From: Cristatella mucedo
Taxonomy: Eukaryota; Bryozoa; Phylactolaemata; Cristatellidae
Direction: 5' to 3'
Assembly: GCA_009760855.2 (NCBI GenBank)
Contig: WPIO01000037.1
Span: forward strand, 1,323,501 to 1,387,500
Length of the DNA: 64,000 nucleotides
Shown: in pieces, positions 14,250 through 27,600 of the stretch
Position numbering within the stretch: the stretch's first letter is position 1
Layout: every line of letters begins with the position of its first letter
Notes under the pieces: model-generated
The model's database searches: none
Told to the model about the DNA's origin: nothing
The model's input: only the letters and a program-made list of their open reading frames with translations
Program-made: the position numbers and the translations under genes

Positions 14250-15581
14250 ATTTATACATCCCTACTAAAATTAAAGTGAGAAAGTCCTCCGTCACGCGGC
14301 AAGATGGTGACTGGTACTTTAGGGAGTGACGAGTAATAGACATCAACGACTTTGAGAAATTCCGTGAACTCATTTAATCGCTGTCTTGATAAGTGTAATC
14401 AAATAAAACAACTACACGAGACCATGCCTCGGTAGCTTCCAAAGACTCTTCTGCTCTATTGATAAGGTCTGAAGTAATGGTCTGAATCAGCAGACATCTA
14501 CGGCAAGCGGCACCTTGACTTACGAGTGTCTCAACTTAGTTGAGTTTTTCGAGATACGAGCTGTAATCTCGCGGCGAATGTTTTGCTTTGAATTGCGAGC
14601 TAAAATTCGGGTTATAAGCCTTCAGCTTCAGATAGCCCTACCGCTAGTTCCTGCAGTGAATGTCACAGTGACTGCTGCAACATCTGCTCAGCATCGCGTG
14701 CCGCACACTCGTTCATTTCAAGCGGTTGCAACAGAAATGCTCCCGTGTACGCGAGTGCGACAGCGGGTGCATCAGCAATGCAAGAGGGAACCGCGTGTCG
14801 TTACTCAGGCCAGTAAGGGTAGGGCATACTTACCTCCTTCCCCGCTGAATCCGACAATCTTATTGATGCGTCCAGTCGAGGCCCCTTTTTCGTTAGCTGT
14901 CGTCACGTATATCAAGTAAGGAGTGTAGGTGTCCACGTCTCGGATGTATATTTTCGTCTCTTCACTTCTATCCTGGCCAGGCCCACCTCGGACTCCGTTC
15001 TGAGGCACGTACGTCTGGCTGCACTGGTTCGGCGGCGAGCAAACAAACTCGCGATGGTTCGCATCCCACTTCTTGTAGGTGATGATGTACCGGAAGCCGC
15101 GGCCACTCTGGTCAATTTCGGCAGTCGGCTGCAGAACGACAATGCAAGCGGTAATGCAAGACTCGAGCTGCTCCGATGGTCCGCTGCCACGGACGACGGC
15201 TTCCAGGCTGCCTCCGAAGGGCCAGCCGCCGCTCTACAGCCGCTGCGCCCACCTGCCACGCTATCACGAGCCACGACGGATCCTCGTTCAGAGTCGTCAC
15301 GCCCGTGGGGTTCGTGGTCGGCACATCCGGCTGGGTGGTGCACGGCCAAGCATGGCTGCTCGGCTCGCTCGGCCGGCTCGTGCCCAGCTTGTTCCGGGCG
15401 AGCACTCGGAAAGTGTAGCTCACATACGGCGAAAGCCTGTGGCGGCGCCAGCAGCAGCGACAATCAGAGCGACAATCTCTGCGCTGGAGCAGCCGATCTG
15501 CATCGCGTGAGCTCTGGCGCACAAGCAGAGGCATCCGATCATCTCAAAAAAGCGTCGACGCTGACGCTGTACAGCCACGAC

Positions 15582-15651
<70 letters not shown>

Positions 15652-18600
15652 AAACGTGGTGGCAGCAGGTCGCAGCCCATGCAAGATACCGTCAGGCAGG
15701 CAAGCAGGTAGAGAGCAGGCCAAGGTTGATGGCCACGACGAGGCTAAGTGGCTGCTGTGGGGAGCACAAAGCATTTTGCTTCGAAATGGAGACGCCTGAC
15801 GCGGTCTTTGTATTTATTCTCCTTCTCATTATTATTATTGCCATTACATTACATAGACAGAAGAGTAGCATCGAAATAAACAAGCTGCAGAGGCCTGCTC
15901 ATCTAAACCCCGAGTTCGACTCCGGCTGCAAGCACAGCAAAAGCAGTCTGCTCGGCTGTAGCCCCTCCCTCTGCCCTGCTGGTCCGGCCCCGGTCACCTA
16001 CAATTGGTCTGCCTGTGCAGGGTCAAAGGTCACGAGTAATTAATTACACAGCCAAGGCTGTGCCTACGAACGACTCCGGTCGGAGAGCATTAGACACAGC
16101 TGGGACACACTGTCTAGTACAACCATTGCCAGCACAGCACAGCACAGCACAGCACAGAGAATTTCCATTACAGCATACGTAAAATGCTTGGACAGAAATT
16201 CAGAAGTTCTCCGAGGGCATTAAACAAATGCATTATCGTTATTATTATTCTTATTACCATCACGACGGCCTGCCCCAGACTCACCGAAGATGGACTATAT
16301 ACCGAAAACGCATTAGACGGTCGGTAAGAAGCACAGCTGCTTGGAATGTACCCGAAGCTGGCGGGCAAAGCATCGAGGCAGATTAAGGGTACAAGCCAGC
16401 TGCGGCTACAGACAACGACTGACAGACGCTGCCTATGCCACGACTTACGGGACTGTATACTCGTTATCTTTATCCGAAATGCTGTTGCTAACAGTGTACC
16501 ACACAGACTGGTCGAACGAGGTGTTGTACTGCAATATGTAATTCAGAACCGGAGCGTTGTTATTTTGGCCCGGTTTCCAGGAGACCCTGGCAGTAGCCTG
16601 GCGGCATTCCATAATGGTCACTTCAGTGGGCCGGTCAGGCACGTCTGCAACGAAGGAGGTCTCTCGCTCGTGACCGCCGCGCCTACCAACGCCGACCACA
16701 AACGCCAGCACCAACAATAACCAATGAATGACCAATAATACCAATAAATAAATAAGTAATATACCAATAAACCAATAAATACCGATGAGTGAAAGGTGCT
16801 ATCGCTGAGGCTTCGAGCGCCTGCCGGTGAAAACTCACCAGCCTACTAACGCTCACTTAGTCCTATCGTGGCTTTGTCGAGTGGCAGACGAATGTGCATA
16901 GCATCAAATCACGAGACCGCGGGCCACCGCCGCCCGCTCCTGCGAGCAAGCGTAAGCGAGCCAGAGGTATCATACCTTGTACGCGCAGAGCAGCCGCGGC
17001 CGAAGCCGAGTCCACACCGCTGCTGGCCACACACGTGTACATCCCTGTGTCCAGCGAAGTGGTGCCACTTATGAGCAGCGAGTTGTCTTGCACGCTCTTG
17101 TATATGCGCCCGTTCCCAGCCGTCTCCTCGATCCATTGCCCGTCCTTTTGCCAGTTGACAACCAGGTTCTAGAAAGCGAGCTCACTCGTAGCCGAAAGCA
17201 GCCAACGATTTAACTGTGTAGGCTACTCGAAGCTACTACTCGAGCTACCGATGCCATCGTCGACAACGTCGAGCCGAGAGCTGTGAATTATGACCCCCCC
17301 AACCATGCCTAGGCTAGGGTCGCGACCACTTAAATTTTCACGTGCGGCAATTTCCGTTAACAGCAAAGTAGGTTGAACGGTGCTCAAGCAAGATCTAAGA
17401 CATTTTAAATAAACAAAACGGCTGGCGATGTCACTGCTACCATTCGCGGCCGAAGAAAACAGGCTAGCTAGTCAGTAGTGCTAATGAAATGTAGTGACCC
17501 AAATATACCGCAAAAGTTGTATTATCAGTTAGCCATGAAATGAAAATATAAATACATGTATATACAGTACGTATAACACTGCCACTTCTAAAAACTGAAT
17601 AAGCAAGAACTCTGCGATGTGGCTGAGCACAAGAGAACTGGGTAAATAATCGCGGCACGACTGCAATTCCGTGCTCCTGACACTCGTTTCTTTAAATTTC
17701 AAGAGATCGCATTGTAAAAAAATGGTGTGCATTCAAGACTAACTCGTGTTAGTCTTGACCGACTTATATCTGACACTGATAAAGTTCAAGGATATTTGGG
17801 GAGGAGGCCAACTAGTCATGGTATCAGTCTAGCGCTGATATATTTTAGCTTGCAAAGCTCATTCGCCATCTATCCTTCATATAGAGAGCCAATCGCTAGC
17901 AGATAGCTGGGTCAAAGCTGCTATGGGTCTCCCAGTGCTAAGTAAATGCAGCTGTTGAGCCAGCTTTACTATATTTTACGTAAGTTTATTGAGCAAATAT
18001 AACCTGGATACAGCTCTCGCCTTAGTGCAGATAGATGCAGCCAACCTGTGAGTGAGAGAGTGCTAATGGCTACTGACATTCTTGAACAGCACGCATTCGC
18101 GACATGGCTGGACCATTCTGGAGCATTGCTGTACAAGGTGAATGCTAGTGAATCCGTAGAGTACGATCGGGGCAAATGAAAAAAGATGATGGCTTGAATG
18201 TCAGCGTTTGCGATGCTACCGACCTGCAACTCGTCACCGTCCGTAGTGGCCGTGCACAAGAGCTTAGTCTCTTGGCCTGCATGCACAACCGTGTCCTTCG
18301 GTGCCGTCCGTATCTGTGTCTGCCTTCGAACGACTGCGCTCGTGCTAGCACTGTCACGACCAACGCTATTGAATGCTATGCAGGTGTAATTCCCGGCGTC
18401 AGTGACATGGACACGCTAAAATCAGAATCGGTCGTTTACTAAAAGCGAATGTCTTTGCATAAAAAGAAAGGGTGCTACATCGGTTAAATAGCGTTGAGTG
18501 AACATGCTTCCTGCAGCATTGCATACAAGGATCTCAAGCGTCCCATTGTCGTACTGCACGAATCGGCCACCGGTCAGATCACGACCATCTTTCTTCCAAG

Positions 18601-21600
18601 AAATAACCGGGCGAGGTGCACCAAATACACCGCAGTCCAGAGAATATGACAAACCGTCGGCCATCTTCAAAAACTTGGGCGGTGGGTTGAAAATGACGGG
18701 GGGCTCGTCTAGAGAAAAGGATAACCTCTTGTTACCGTTCAGTTTTAACACATCAAAACATGCAAGAAACGAGCTGCTGACTAGCATTCAATAAAATTGA
18801 GTTACTGAGGACATTAATGTAAAAGCTGACAGCTTCCCAGCCAGAATGTTCGTCGGTGATGTTGCATTGAATGGCCATTGAGTCTTCAAAGGTCAAGTTG
18901 ACAACAGTCATGTTGTTTCCATTGAGGATAACCTTGCCTCTGCTAGCTGCAATCAGAAAGAGTCGTCGTATGCATAGCAGCTTCCCTGATAGATGCACTC
19001 AGGTGCGAAGACAGGCATCAATGGCTCTGAATAAACAGAAAACAGTGCACTCGACCATTTTTTTTAATTTTTCTCAAAAAAATTTAGATTTCCACGACAG
19101 ATAAGCTGGATCTTCGACAAATCCCTAGCAGCACAGTCCTTTTGTGTAGTAATGACAGTGCGTTCTGCAAAGCTGCGCTGCTAGGTAAACAAGCTCTCCT
19201 ACCTACGGTTAAGTACCTAAGGTTAAAAGACCGCCCTAACAGAGCTCGTGGCAAACTCATGCCGGAAGGAGAGGCGAACGATGCTCCCTGGCTGTTTACA
19301 AAGTAATTCATAAATCAGCTCAATTCAGTAGCAAAACGTTGCACGACTTGGCCGTCAGCCCAATTCAGCAAGAAGCTGATCTTATGCAAAAGTCAGAAGT
19401 CTAAAGCAGTTGCGACGGATCATCACTAAATATTTGTCTACCAACTGAGATAGCAGACTCGACTTTTAATAAATATCCATTTATATAGATCCAGGATATG
19501 GCCAACTCTGAGCTACCTTCTGGTCATCTTGGCACTACTACCCATGTGCTCCTGTAAGGGTGACAGCTAAAACAAGATGCAGTGGATGCTGATTGATTGG
19601 TTCACGCTAGAAGCACTTCGGCCCAACTTGCTAGGTTGCAGGCGATTGTCACTGACAATAAGATTGCCCAAGGCTTTGGGGTGAGGGAGGAGTGTCACTA
19701 GGTACAAGAAATATGCCCAGATGGTTCAGATGCCTGAAAAGATTGACAATCTCCCATTTTCTAATACTTTCTTATGTCGAAGAGTTCATAAATAAGAGCT
19801 GCTCAACAGTTTCTTCGATACCACTACTTTGGGTAACGTCACAAAGCAGCTCGTGGAGGAAAAGTTGCATCATGGAGAGCCATGATAGACCGATGTGCCA
19901 CTTTAGAGTACACTTGATCTATAAACGCAGTTTAGCTGTGGGATGATAACAAACAATGTAAGAAACTAAGCTTTATTTGCATCAAGTACACACATGTACT
20001 TTGCTGTCAACCGCAAGACGTCTGGGGCCACAAAGACAGTTGTTTGCAAACGAAATATGAAAAACATCATAACAGTGTCGGCCAACAAAAACAAAATGAT
20101 GCTCAAAAAAACGTGCTCAGTTTTCATATTAAGTGTTGTTAATGCACTATATTCACAAAATACAAGCAAGCCAGCTATTGCCGAAGTCTTTCCAAGAATC
20201 TTGTGATTGAACATACAACTGTACCTGGATTGGTACTGTGCCAGCGTAACCGATAAACTGCAGTGCCCCTAGGTCAGGCCAAAAGTCAAGAATTCCAATA
20301 AGATGTTGTACTCACCTACGGTCAAATCGCCATTAGTGAACCACTTTGTGATTGGTTTAGGTATGCCACCACCTTCACATATGAAGGTCACACTCTCACC
20401 GATGCTTCGGATCTGCGGTGTCGGCATTGTAACGAAATAAGGTTTAGCTGCAACGATTCACATGCCGAGTGATTTTAAGTGATTTATGTGCAATGGCTAG
20501 CATTAAAGCTCACGTTTCATCAGTTGTAGGAGGGAGAGGAAACAAGAGCGAACAGAGCACTGGGTTCGTTTACCATAAACATTGACTTTAAACGTTGCTG
20601 TTCCAGGGTTTGTTGATGCCGTGTTATAGCCTCGGCACTCGTATGTACCAGCATCCGTGTATGCAGCTCGTGGTATAAACACCGCCAATCCATACCCAGA
20701 TACATACGAGGTATTCACAGGTGTCCCGTCGCCTCGGAGCCACGAGACAAATGGTGTAGGCCTACGCGTACACATTATATCAGAGAATTCTCAGCTTGAG
20801 GAATTCGTCACCGAATCCTCCAACTCAAATCCGAAGGCATGCAAGTCGGATCAGATCAGACTCCGTGCCAATCTGGTCTGGCTACTGAGTTTATCGACAC
20901 ACCGTCAAACCGTCACAGTAACAGCGCAACAAAAAAAACTCAAACATCATCTGCAGCATCTTAATGTCCGTGCATTTGCAATTAGTAAGTGCCTAAATTT
21001 AGAAAAAACTGCCAAGGCAGCATGGCAATCAGCTATAGGCCCGTTTGCATCAAATGCAATGAACCGCCAGCTATGAATGCCAATGATGTGGCAGCTGTCG
21101 CCTAGGGAACAATGGCTTCCTCTTGATCTTGATAGTTCATGCTAAGGACTAAGGTAATGCATTGTTATCATTAGCTATGCATGCTTCACCAAGGTAAGAT
21201 TGGTAGGCACAATGCTGAAGTCGCAGTGCAGCTCACTCGCACGGTGGACAATCAGAGCTCGAAGGCCAGTGACACCCCTTGTGCACCTAGGGCAATCGCT
21301 GAGTGTAAAAGACTAGAGTGAAAACAATGGAAGCTAAAATAAGCAATACTACTAATAAAAGCAAAACTTATCTCGGGCCTATAACAAGTGCAAAGCAAAG
21401 ACAAAGCCAATAATACAGCTATTAATGGCATGCATGAAAGAGACGATAGACTCACATGCCGCCAAAGATGCACTTCAAATGCAGTGGCTGTCCTAGATAT
21501 GCAATGAAATTCACCGGCGATGCATAGAGTAGTTGAACAGGCACCCAAGAAGTGCTCGAGCCTGAAAGTAAAAACTTGCAATTGTCTATCTGAAGGCAAA

Positions 21601-24600
21601 CAGTAGCAGCATAAAGATTATAGAGCACACATGGCTGGCTATAACGGTCTTCTTATGTATCTCTCCATCTGTAACTCCAAAAAGTCATAAATACCATGTG
21701 GGTGTTACGCAGGAGAGTTTTGTACAGCACACTCACAGCTTAAGAGGCTTTCGGTACACATTCGGTAGCCAGCAGACTTCGTCTCATGCAACGAAGAGAA
21801 AGTGGGTAGCATAGCAGAGTCACGAGAACAGTTGAGATAGTGAGTAGCATGGAAGTAGCAGCTCAGGACCGCTGGAAAGAATGAGCCATAGTCGGCAGCA
21901 GGAAAGTAACTTTCGTTGCGTTAGAATCGTGAAAGCCAGTTCCACAGTCCAAGATACCAAGGATACCACTCATTATTTGATCGTGTTTCCTTTGTAGCAA
22001 ATGTAAAGCGCCTAGATAAATATTGAGTTCTCTGAGGGGCTTTATCAAGTGTATTCTTCTTCTTCTTATTATTATTATTATTATATAGGACCTAAAGAGC
22101 TCAAGCTTCTGTCACCAAAGGTCTTTAGGCAGAGGAATGGAACAGCTAATTTATTGTCCATGCAGGACCTGAGGGCACGAGGAGGCTGAAACTGGTACAG
22201 CAGTTTCAGCTAGGTACGAAGGAGCCAAGCCGTGGCGAGCCTTGGGTGCCAGCTTTAGAACTTTGGTCTGTATTAGTTGATCAACCGGCAGCCATCCTGG
22301 CTCTTTTAGCAAAGGAGACGCGTGGTCAAACCTCGTCTGGGACTTGAAAAACTAGCCTTGCAGGCATATTCAAGGTCAGCTGCAGTGGCTTAGTGATTTT
22401 CTTTTCCGCAGCCCAGCCAAAAGCGAATTACAATCATCTTGCCGAGACAGAACTGAAACGCTAGTTAAATACTTTTGCAAGCCACCGTGAAAGACAGCTC
22501 TTTATCTTAGATGGGGATCGAACGTGATGGCTAGCTGCGGAAGCAGTTTTCTTAACGATACTTTCAAAACTTAGGCAGCTGTCGAAGACGACGCCTAAAT
22601 TCCGAGCACATGAGGATGGTCGCACGACAGCATCGCCTATTTGAAGTGCAAATTCTTTTAATCCAGCCATACGCTTAGGCTGTCCTATGAACAGCAGTTC
22701 GATTTTATTGTCATTTAGTTTTAAGAAGTTTTCCGACATCGATCGACATCGACATCCAATCGAATGTCAGCAAGGCAAGCATTCAGTTAATCAGTTGCTG
22801 CAGTAGATTCCGACGATTTGAGAGACAGATATAGCTGAGTATCGTCATCATAAAAGTGATACCCTATTCCATTGGCTGTAATCACTTTTCCCAGAGGTTG
22901 AGTATAAACTGAGAACAGTAAGGGACAGAGGACGGACCCTTGAGGGACTCCACCGGTGACCCGTCTCGTGTGTGAGACCTGACCCCACACACGACACGAA
23001 TTGAATATGATCAGACAAGTTCGGTTTAAACCACGCCAGTGCCTCGCCTGCCAGACCGATCGTTGTTCTAAATCGTTCAAGTAGATCAATGGTGATCAAT
23101 GGCGTCGAAGGCACCTGACAGATCTAGAAGAGCTAGGGCAGTGACATTCATGTCATCATTGCCACGTAGAATGTCATCGTTAACCCGCAGAAGAGCAGTT
23201 TCAGTTGAGTGCTGCCTCTTGAACTCCGATTGAAATGTTTCTGACATTTCATTCTTTTGCATATGGTCAACCAGCTGCTTAGCAACATTTCTTCAAGAAT
23301 CTTTGACAAGAAATAAAGAAGGGAAACTGGGCGATAGTTGGCAAGGACTTTTGTATCTTATCCAGGCTTTTAAGTCTGGGTCTAACGATTACCAATTTGA
23401 AGGACTTGGGTAAGACCCCTTTTACCAAAGAAGCATTGCAAATCTCGGTTATGGCAGGGCTAAGTTGGTTTGCCAGTGAAGATCACAGAGATGATGGTAA
23501 AGGGTATTCAGGAGACGAGCTCTTTTAACCAGATCTCGTTAAGGTAGTCACATTGCATGCAGAAACCTCAGAAAATCTATTAAAGAAGGGTCACAGGTTG
23601 CGATTCTGCAATTGCTTTACTCGGAGAGGGCTTTATGGAGACGCGGATGTGCACACTTTTTTCAGTAAATAAGGCTGAAAACCTTTCGGCTGAGCGAAAA
23701 TATCTGGAGTCAGACCTCTCAGAATTGGCCCGTAAATTGTTAACCTTATAAATCTATTTTAGGTCTTATTGGCAGGACTTTAGTTTTTGAGTAAAAAAAG
23801 CCCTGGCTTTTAAGCTTCGGTGTGTAAACTCGAAGGACGTCTTTGAAATTGACTAGATCTGCATCACACCCTGATTTCTTAAAGCCTGCACGTAACACGG
23901 TGCATCTTTTGATTATGTAATCTGAAAGGAATCTCAGAAACTCTGTACACGGATAGAATCAACGGGAGCAGGCTTGCTAATAACACTCCTAAGTGTTATG
24001 TTCACTGCATCAGTGAGGGTATCAAGGCTGTCGGTCAGGTCTGGGTGCAGATCAAGAAGCCTCGCATCACAGATTTCAACAATTTGTCTAAGTCAATGAT
24101 TTTTAAGTTACGTCGCTGGACAAGTTCGACATTACCCTGTGCGTACAAGGGAGCAGGAAGAGTAAACGAGACCGAACAATGATCCGAGAGGGTCAGAGGG
24201 AACACCACAAGGTCAGTGGGGCAGACATCCTTAGTGATCGCGAGATCTAGGATATGGCCACCGACGTGGGTGGTATGATTAACGTGTTGTGAAGAAATGA
24301 TTGGATCTAGCTCTTTATAGGGTTGTCAACGTGAATATTAAAGTCTCTAGCAATCAGTAACGGCTTTTCACACGAAAATATTTTAGCGAGGAACTCTGAA
24401 AACTCCTCTATAAACAAAATCAGACAGCCAGAAGGAGGTCGGTATATCACAACAGTGAGAGGCAATGTCGTTGATGAGGACCCTATTGCAACTGATTCAA
24501 GCGATGGCCCATGCGAAAAACTGCATATCTTATAGCCAAACGATTCGCGAATAACAATTTCAACCCCAGCACCAACCTTGTCAGAACGCATGGACTTACA

Positions 24601-27600
24601 GAATGAAAACCCAGGTGGGGTGGTTTCAGATATGCAGCTACCGGAACAAGGCGTCATCTAAGTTTCGGTAAGCAGAAATGCATCTACCTTCTCCTTGACA
24701 TCCTTATTTCGGATAAGTAATCCTTGGGAGCGGACATTTAGTAGGCGGAATTTAAGAGGCTGTCCAACAACTTCGCGACGCCGATTAAGTGGCTTTCATT
24801 CAAGTCGGCGTTTAGCCGGCCTGGCAGAAGCAGCCCCGTCGAATTTGAATTTGACCTTCGTAACGGTCGCCGGTCGACGTTTCACATGCTGACGCACGGA
24901 AGGTCACTTCTACATGTAGTTTGACACAATCCACATAGAAAGGATCTCTTTGGGAACGAAAAGCTGAACATAGACTTAGATCCCCAAATACCAAGCAACA
25001 ATCGAACCGGCGAGATATCGTTTTCAGTAAACGATACCTGTATGATCTAACAGAGCTGCAACTAGCAAAACATCAGCCTGCAATGTAACCTCGATTACAG
25101 CTCTGTAAATGTTAAAATAATTTTGTTCACTTAGTTGGATACCTGCCAGTATCATACCGAGGTGGCCATTCGTGCGCATTATCGTACACATCAGGCACGC
25201 TACTACTGACAAAACGCACTGCAACGAGCAATCTAGAGATATGCATGTAGCTCAAGTAGTCCACTGGAAGTACAAAGCAGCTGGATGATTGCAAGCTGCA
25301 TTCACTTTTCAGTATGGCAACATCATCTCATTACATTACTGCCCATACATTACTTAGGGGCAAATAGTAAATAGGGCTGTCACAATACCATGAAACATGC
25401 ACTCTCCTTCATCATTGGAAACTTCAAGTTGCCAATAGGGGAGGGGAAAGGACGCATAAAGAAGCTGATACGATAAAGAAGCACGATAAAGAAGCTGAGG
25501 TCGACGACTTACTGCCACTGATAACAATCTGATGATCTCGGCTTGCTGACGTCCTCCGTAGAACCCTGTTGTGCGAGTTACATTTGTAGTTGCCTGCATC
25601 GGATTGGATGATGTTGGCAAAGTGCAGGTTCCCTAAACGAATTAATCGTGTCAACTCTCAATCGGGTAAAAAATCACTCATCAAGACATGCCAGCATAGC
25701 CTGCGGCTCAGGAAGTGTCGACTTAAAAGTGAATCAGTGTGCCTTAGTCCTCTGCCGACTTAGTGCAACCCTTTTTTGAGGCATTGGCTCGTCAAGTTCA
25801 TAATGCCAGGCCTGCTAGAGCTTTTTCCTTTTTATCGAAGCCACAACTCTGCTCAAAAGAATGCACTGCTGGCTACCAAACTGACAGCCTCTCTCTGCTA
25901 AACCATGCTCAGATGCCCCAACCAGATTTGCCACCGATTGCGATGAGAAATAGCCGAGCCTTTTGGTCGACAAAGAGGGAATCTATGCATAGCCTTTGCT
26001 TCTCCAGGCCCGAGAACTGTTCCCCAATAGAGCCGAAGTGAATGTCAGCCACCCTAGCTGAATTAGCCTGCAATCCGGTCAACGAAGCAGAAGTTTAATC
26101 GCAGTCTGCATAAAAATTGTTGCCTCTGCATGACCCCATTCTTCCATCTCTCCTCTCCGACTTCTGTCTTAACTCCTGAATAGTTTTAAATGCCTACTTT
26201 GCTGTTGATGCGTAACCCAAACCCCTAAATTTCATCATCACACGGATTTTCAAAGGAGATCTAAATTTATAAGTGCTATCTAACTACTTCCGATGTGTTA
26301 TTTCCCCCAATCATTTCTCAGTACCCGAAAAAGACATAGCAAAGCATTTCACTGCCACGAGGAACGTTATGGTCTTAACGAAAAACTTCAGTCGGGATTT
26401 AAGTGCATAAACACTCGACTGAGATAGATCTAATTTGCCTTAAAAATGACACGATAAATGGCCTTGGATATATACACGATATATACCCCTTGGTCCAACC
26501 AAGAGAACTAGATCTCTTTCTAGGCACTTTACACACACCGAAAAGGAAGCATGTCGATTTGTGGCTGACAACGTGCACAGTGTCCGGATGCATAAGAACA
26601 AAACAGGAAATTTATATCAAGTATGCAGCAAAGGCTGTGAGGAGCCGTAGGATTTCTAGCTTTTTTTTTTAAATATCATCAAATAAAAGGATGTTACAAA
26701 GTCAGCCCTTCCAAAAAGGGTATGCTACCTACAGTGATTGGTTGGTTCGAGATGGTTTGACCCCCTTTAAATGATCGGCCTCCTTTACCAGATTCCTAAC
26801 TATCAATCCCTGTCCTATATCCGGTCGCAGACGGCCACCATTCCAACCGACCCACCACTACCTCTCCCCACCAGCTCGATCTCGTGGAAGTAGGGTAAAG
26901 GGGCCTGAATGAAGACAGGCCCTGAGCCAAGTACGGACAGCCAAGCGACGAACCAAAATTTCGTGCGAACACGTACTGCTCTACGTCTGGCATGCCATTT
27001 GTTTCATTGCTTCCCTTCTTCTTCTGCAGCCTTTTCAGACTACTTGCTTTCCTTCTCTCCTTGCTTTTTTTTAAGTCACGGCTGACTTTTTAAGGGCTTT
27101 CGATTCGATATCCCACCGATGCCATGCCGTATCCCACCGATGCCATGCCGTATCTGCCTGCGAAAGGGCTGACGTGCGGGCTCCAATTCAAGGCAGGCTA
27201 CCAGCTGTGGCAGCGGCAGCAGAAGCGGCGCCAGCAGCACAACCGGAGGAGGCAACAGCATACCGTCGAGGTCGAGTGAAACACGAGCATCGTGGTTTAC
27301 GTGAACGTAGCGCTCAAACCGGGCATCCAGCTTTTGCCAGTAAATGACTGCAGGCGGAAAGCTGGACGGGCTGTTGCAGGAGAAGGTGAGCGAGCTGCCG
27401 AGCTTAACGGTGACGACCTGCCTGACTTCCCTAGTAAAGCTGTCCATGGCTGCAAAGTAGAGCTGACGTGCGTGGGTGCGCAGCCGTCGCCCGCCGGCAG
27501 CAGCTCGCACGAGGCGTATGGGCACGACGGCGAAACGGTCGGCGCGACGGTCGAAAAGTTCTCAGCCGCACTCACTTGCGTTCAAAAGGCGAACGGTGTC

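Larger units (their letters stand above)
15437..16448 (-). other. Intron of the L1-type gene
   Basis: Contains (GA)n, a CACAG pentanucleotide repeat and a short LINE A-like tail (16180-16255). Confidence 0.7.

Noticed and set aside
15054-16043. 329-codon plus-strand open frame
   Set aside because: It runs antisense over two confirmed FN3-2 exons and then through a GA repeat; its composition is that of a shadow frame.
27109-27150. 21-bp direct duplication beside the Ig2 exon
   Set aside because: Only two copies, intronic, with no link to splicing or coding.
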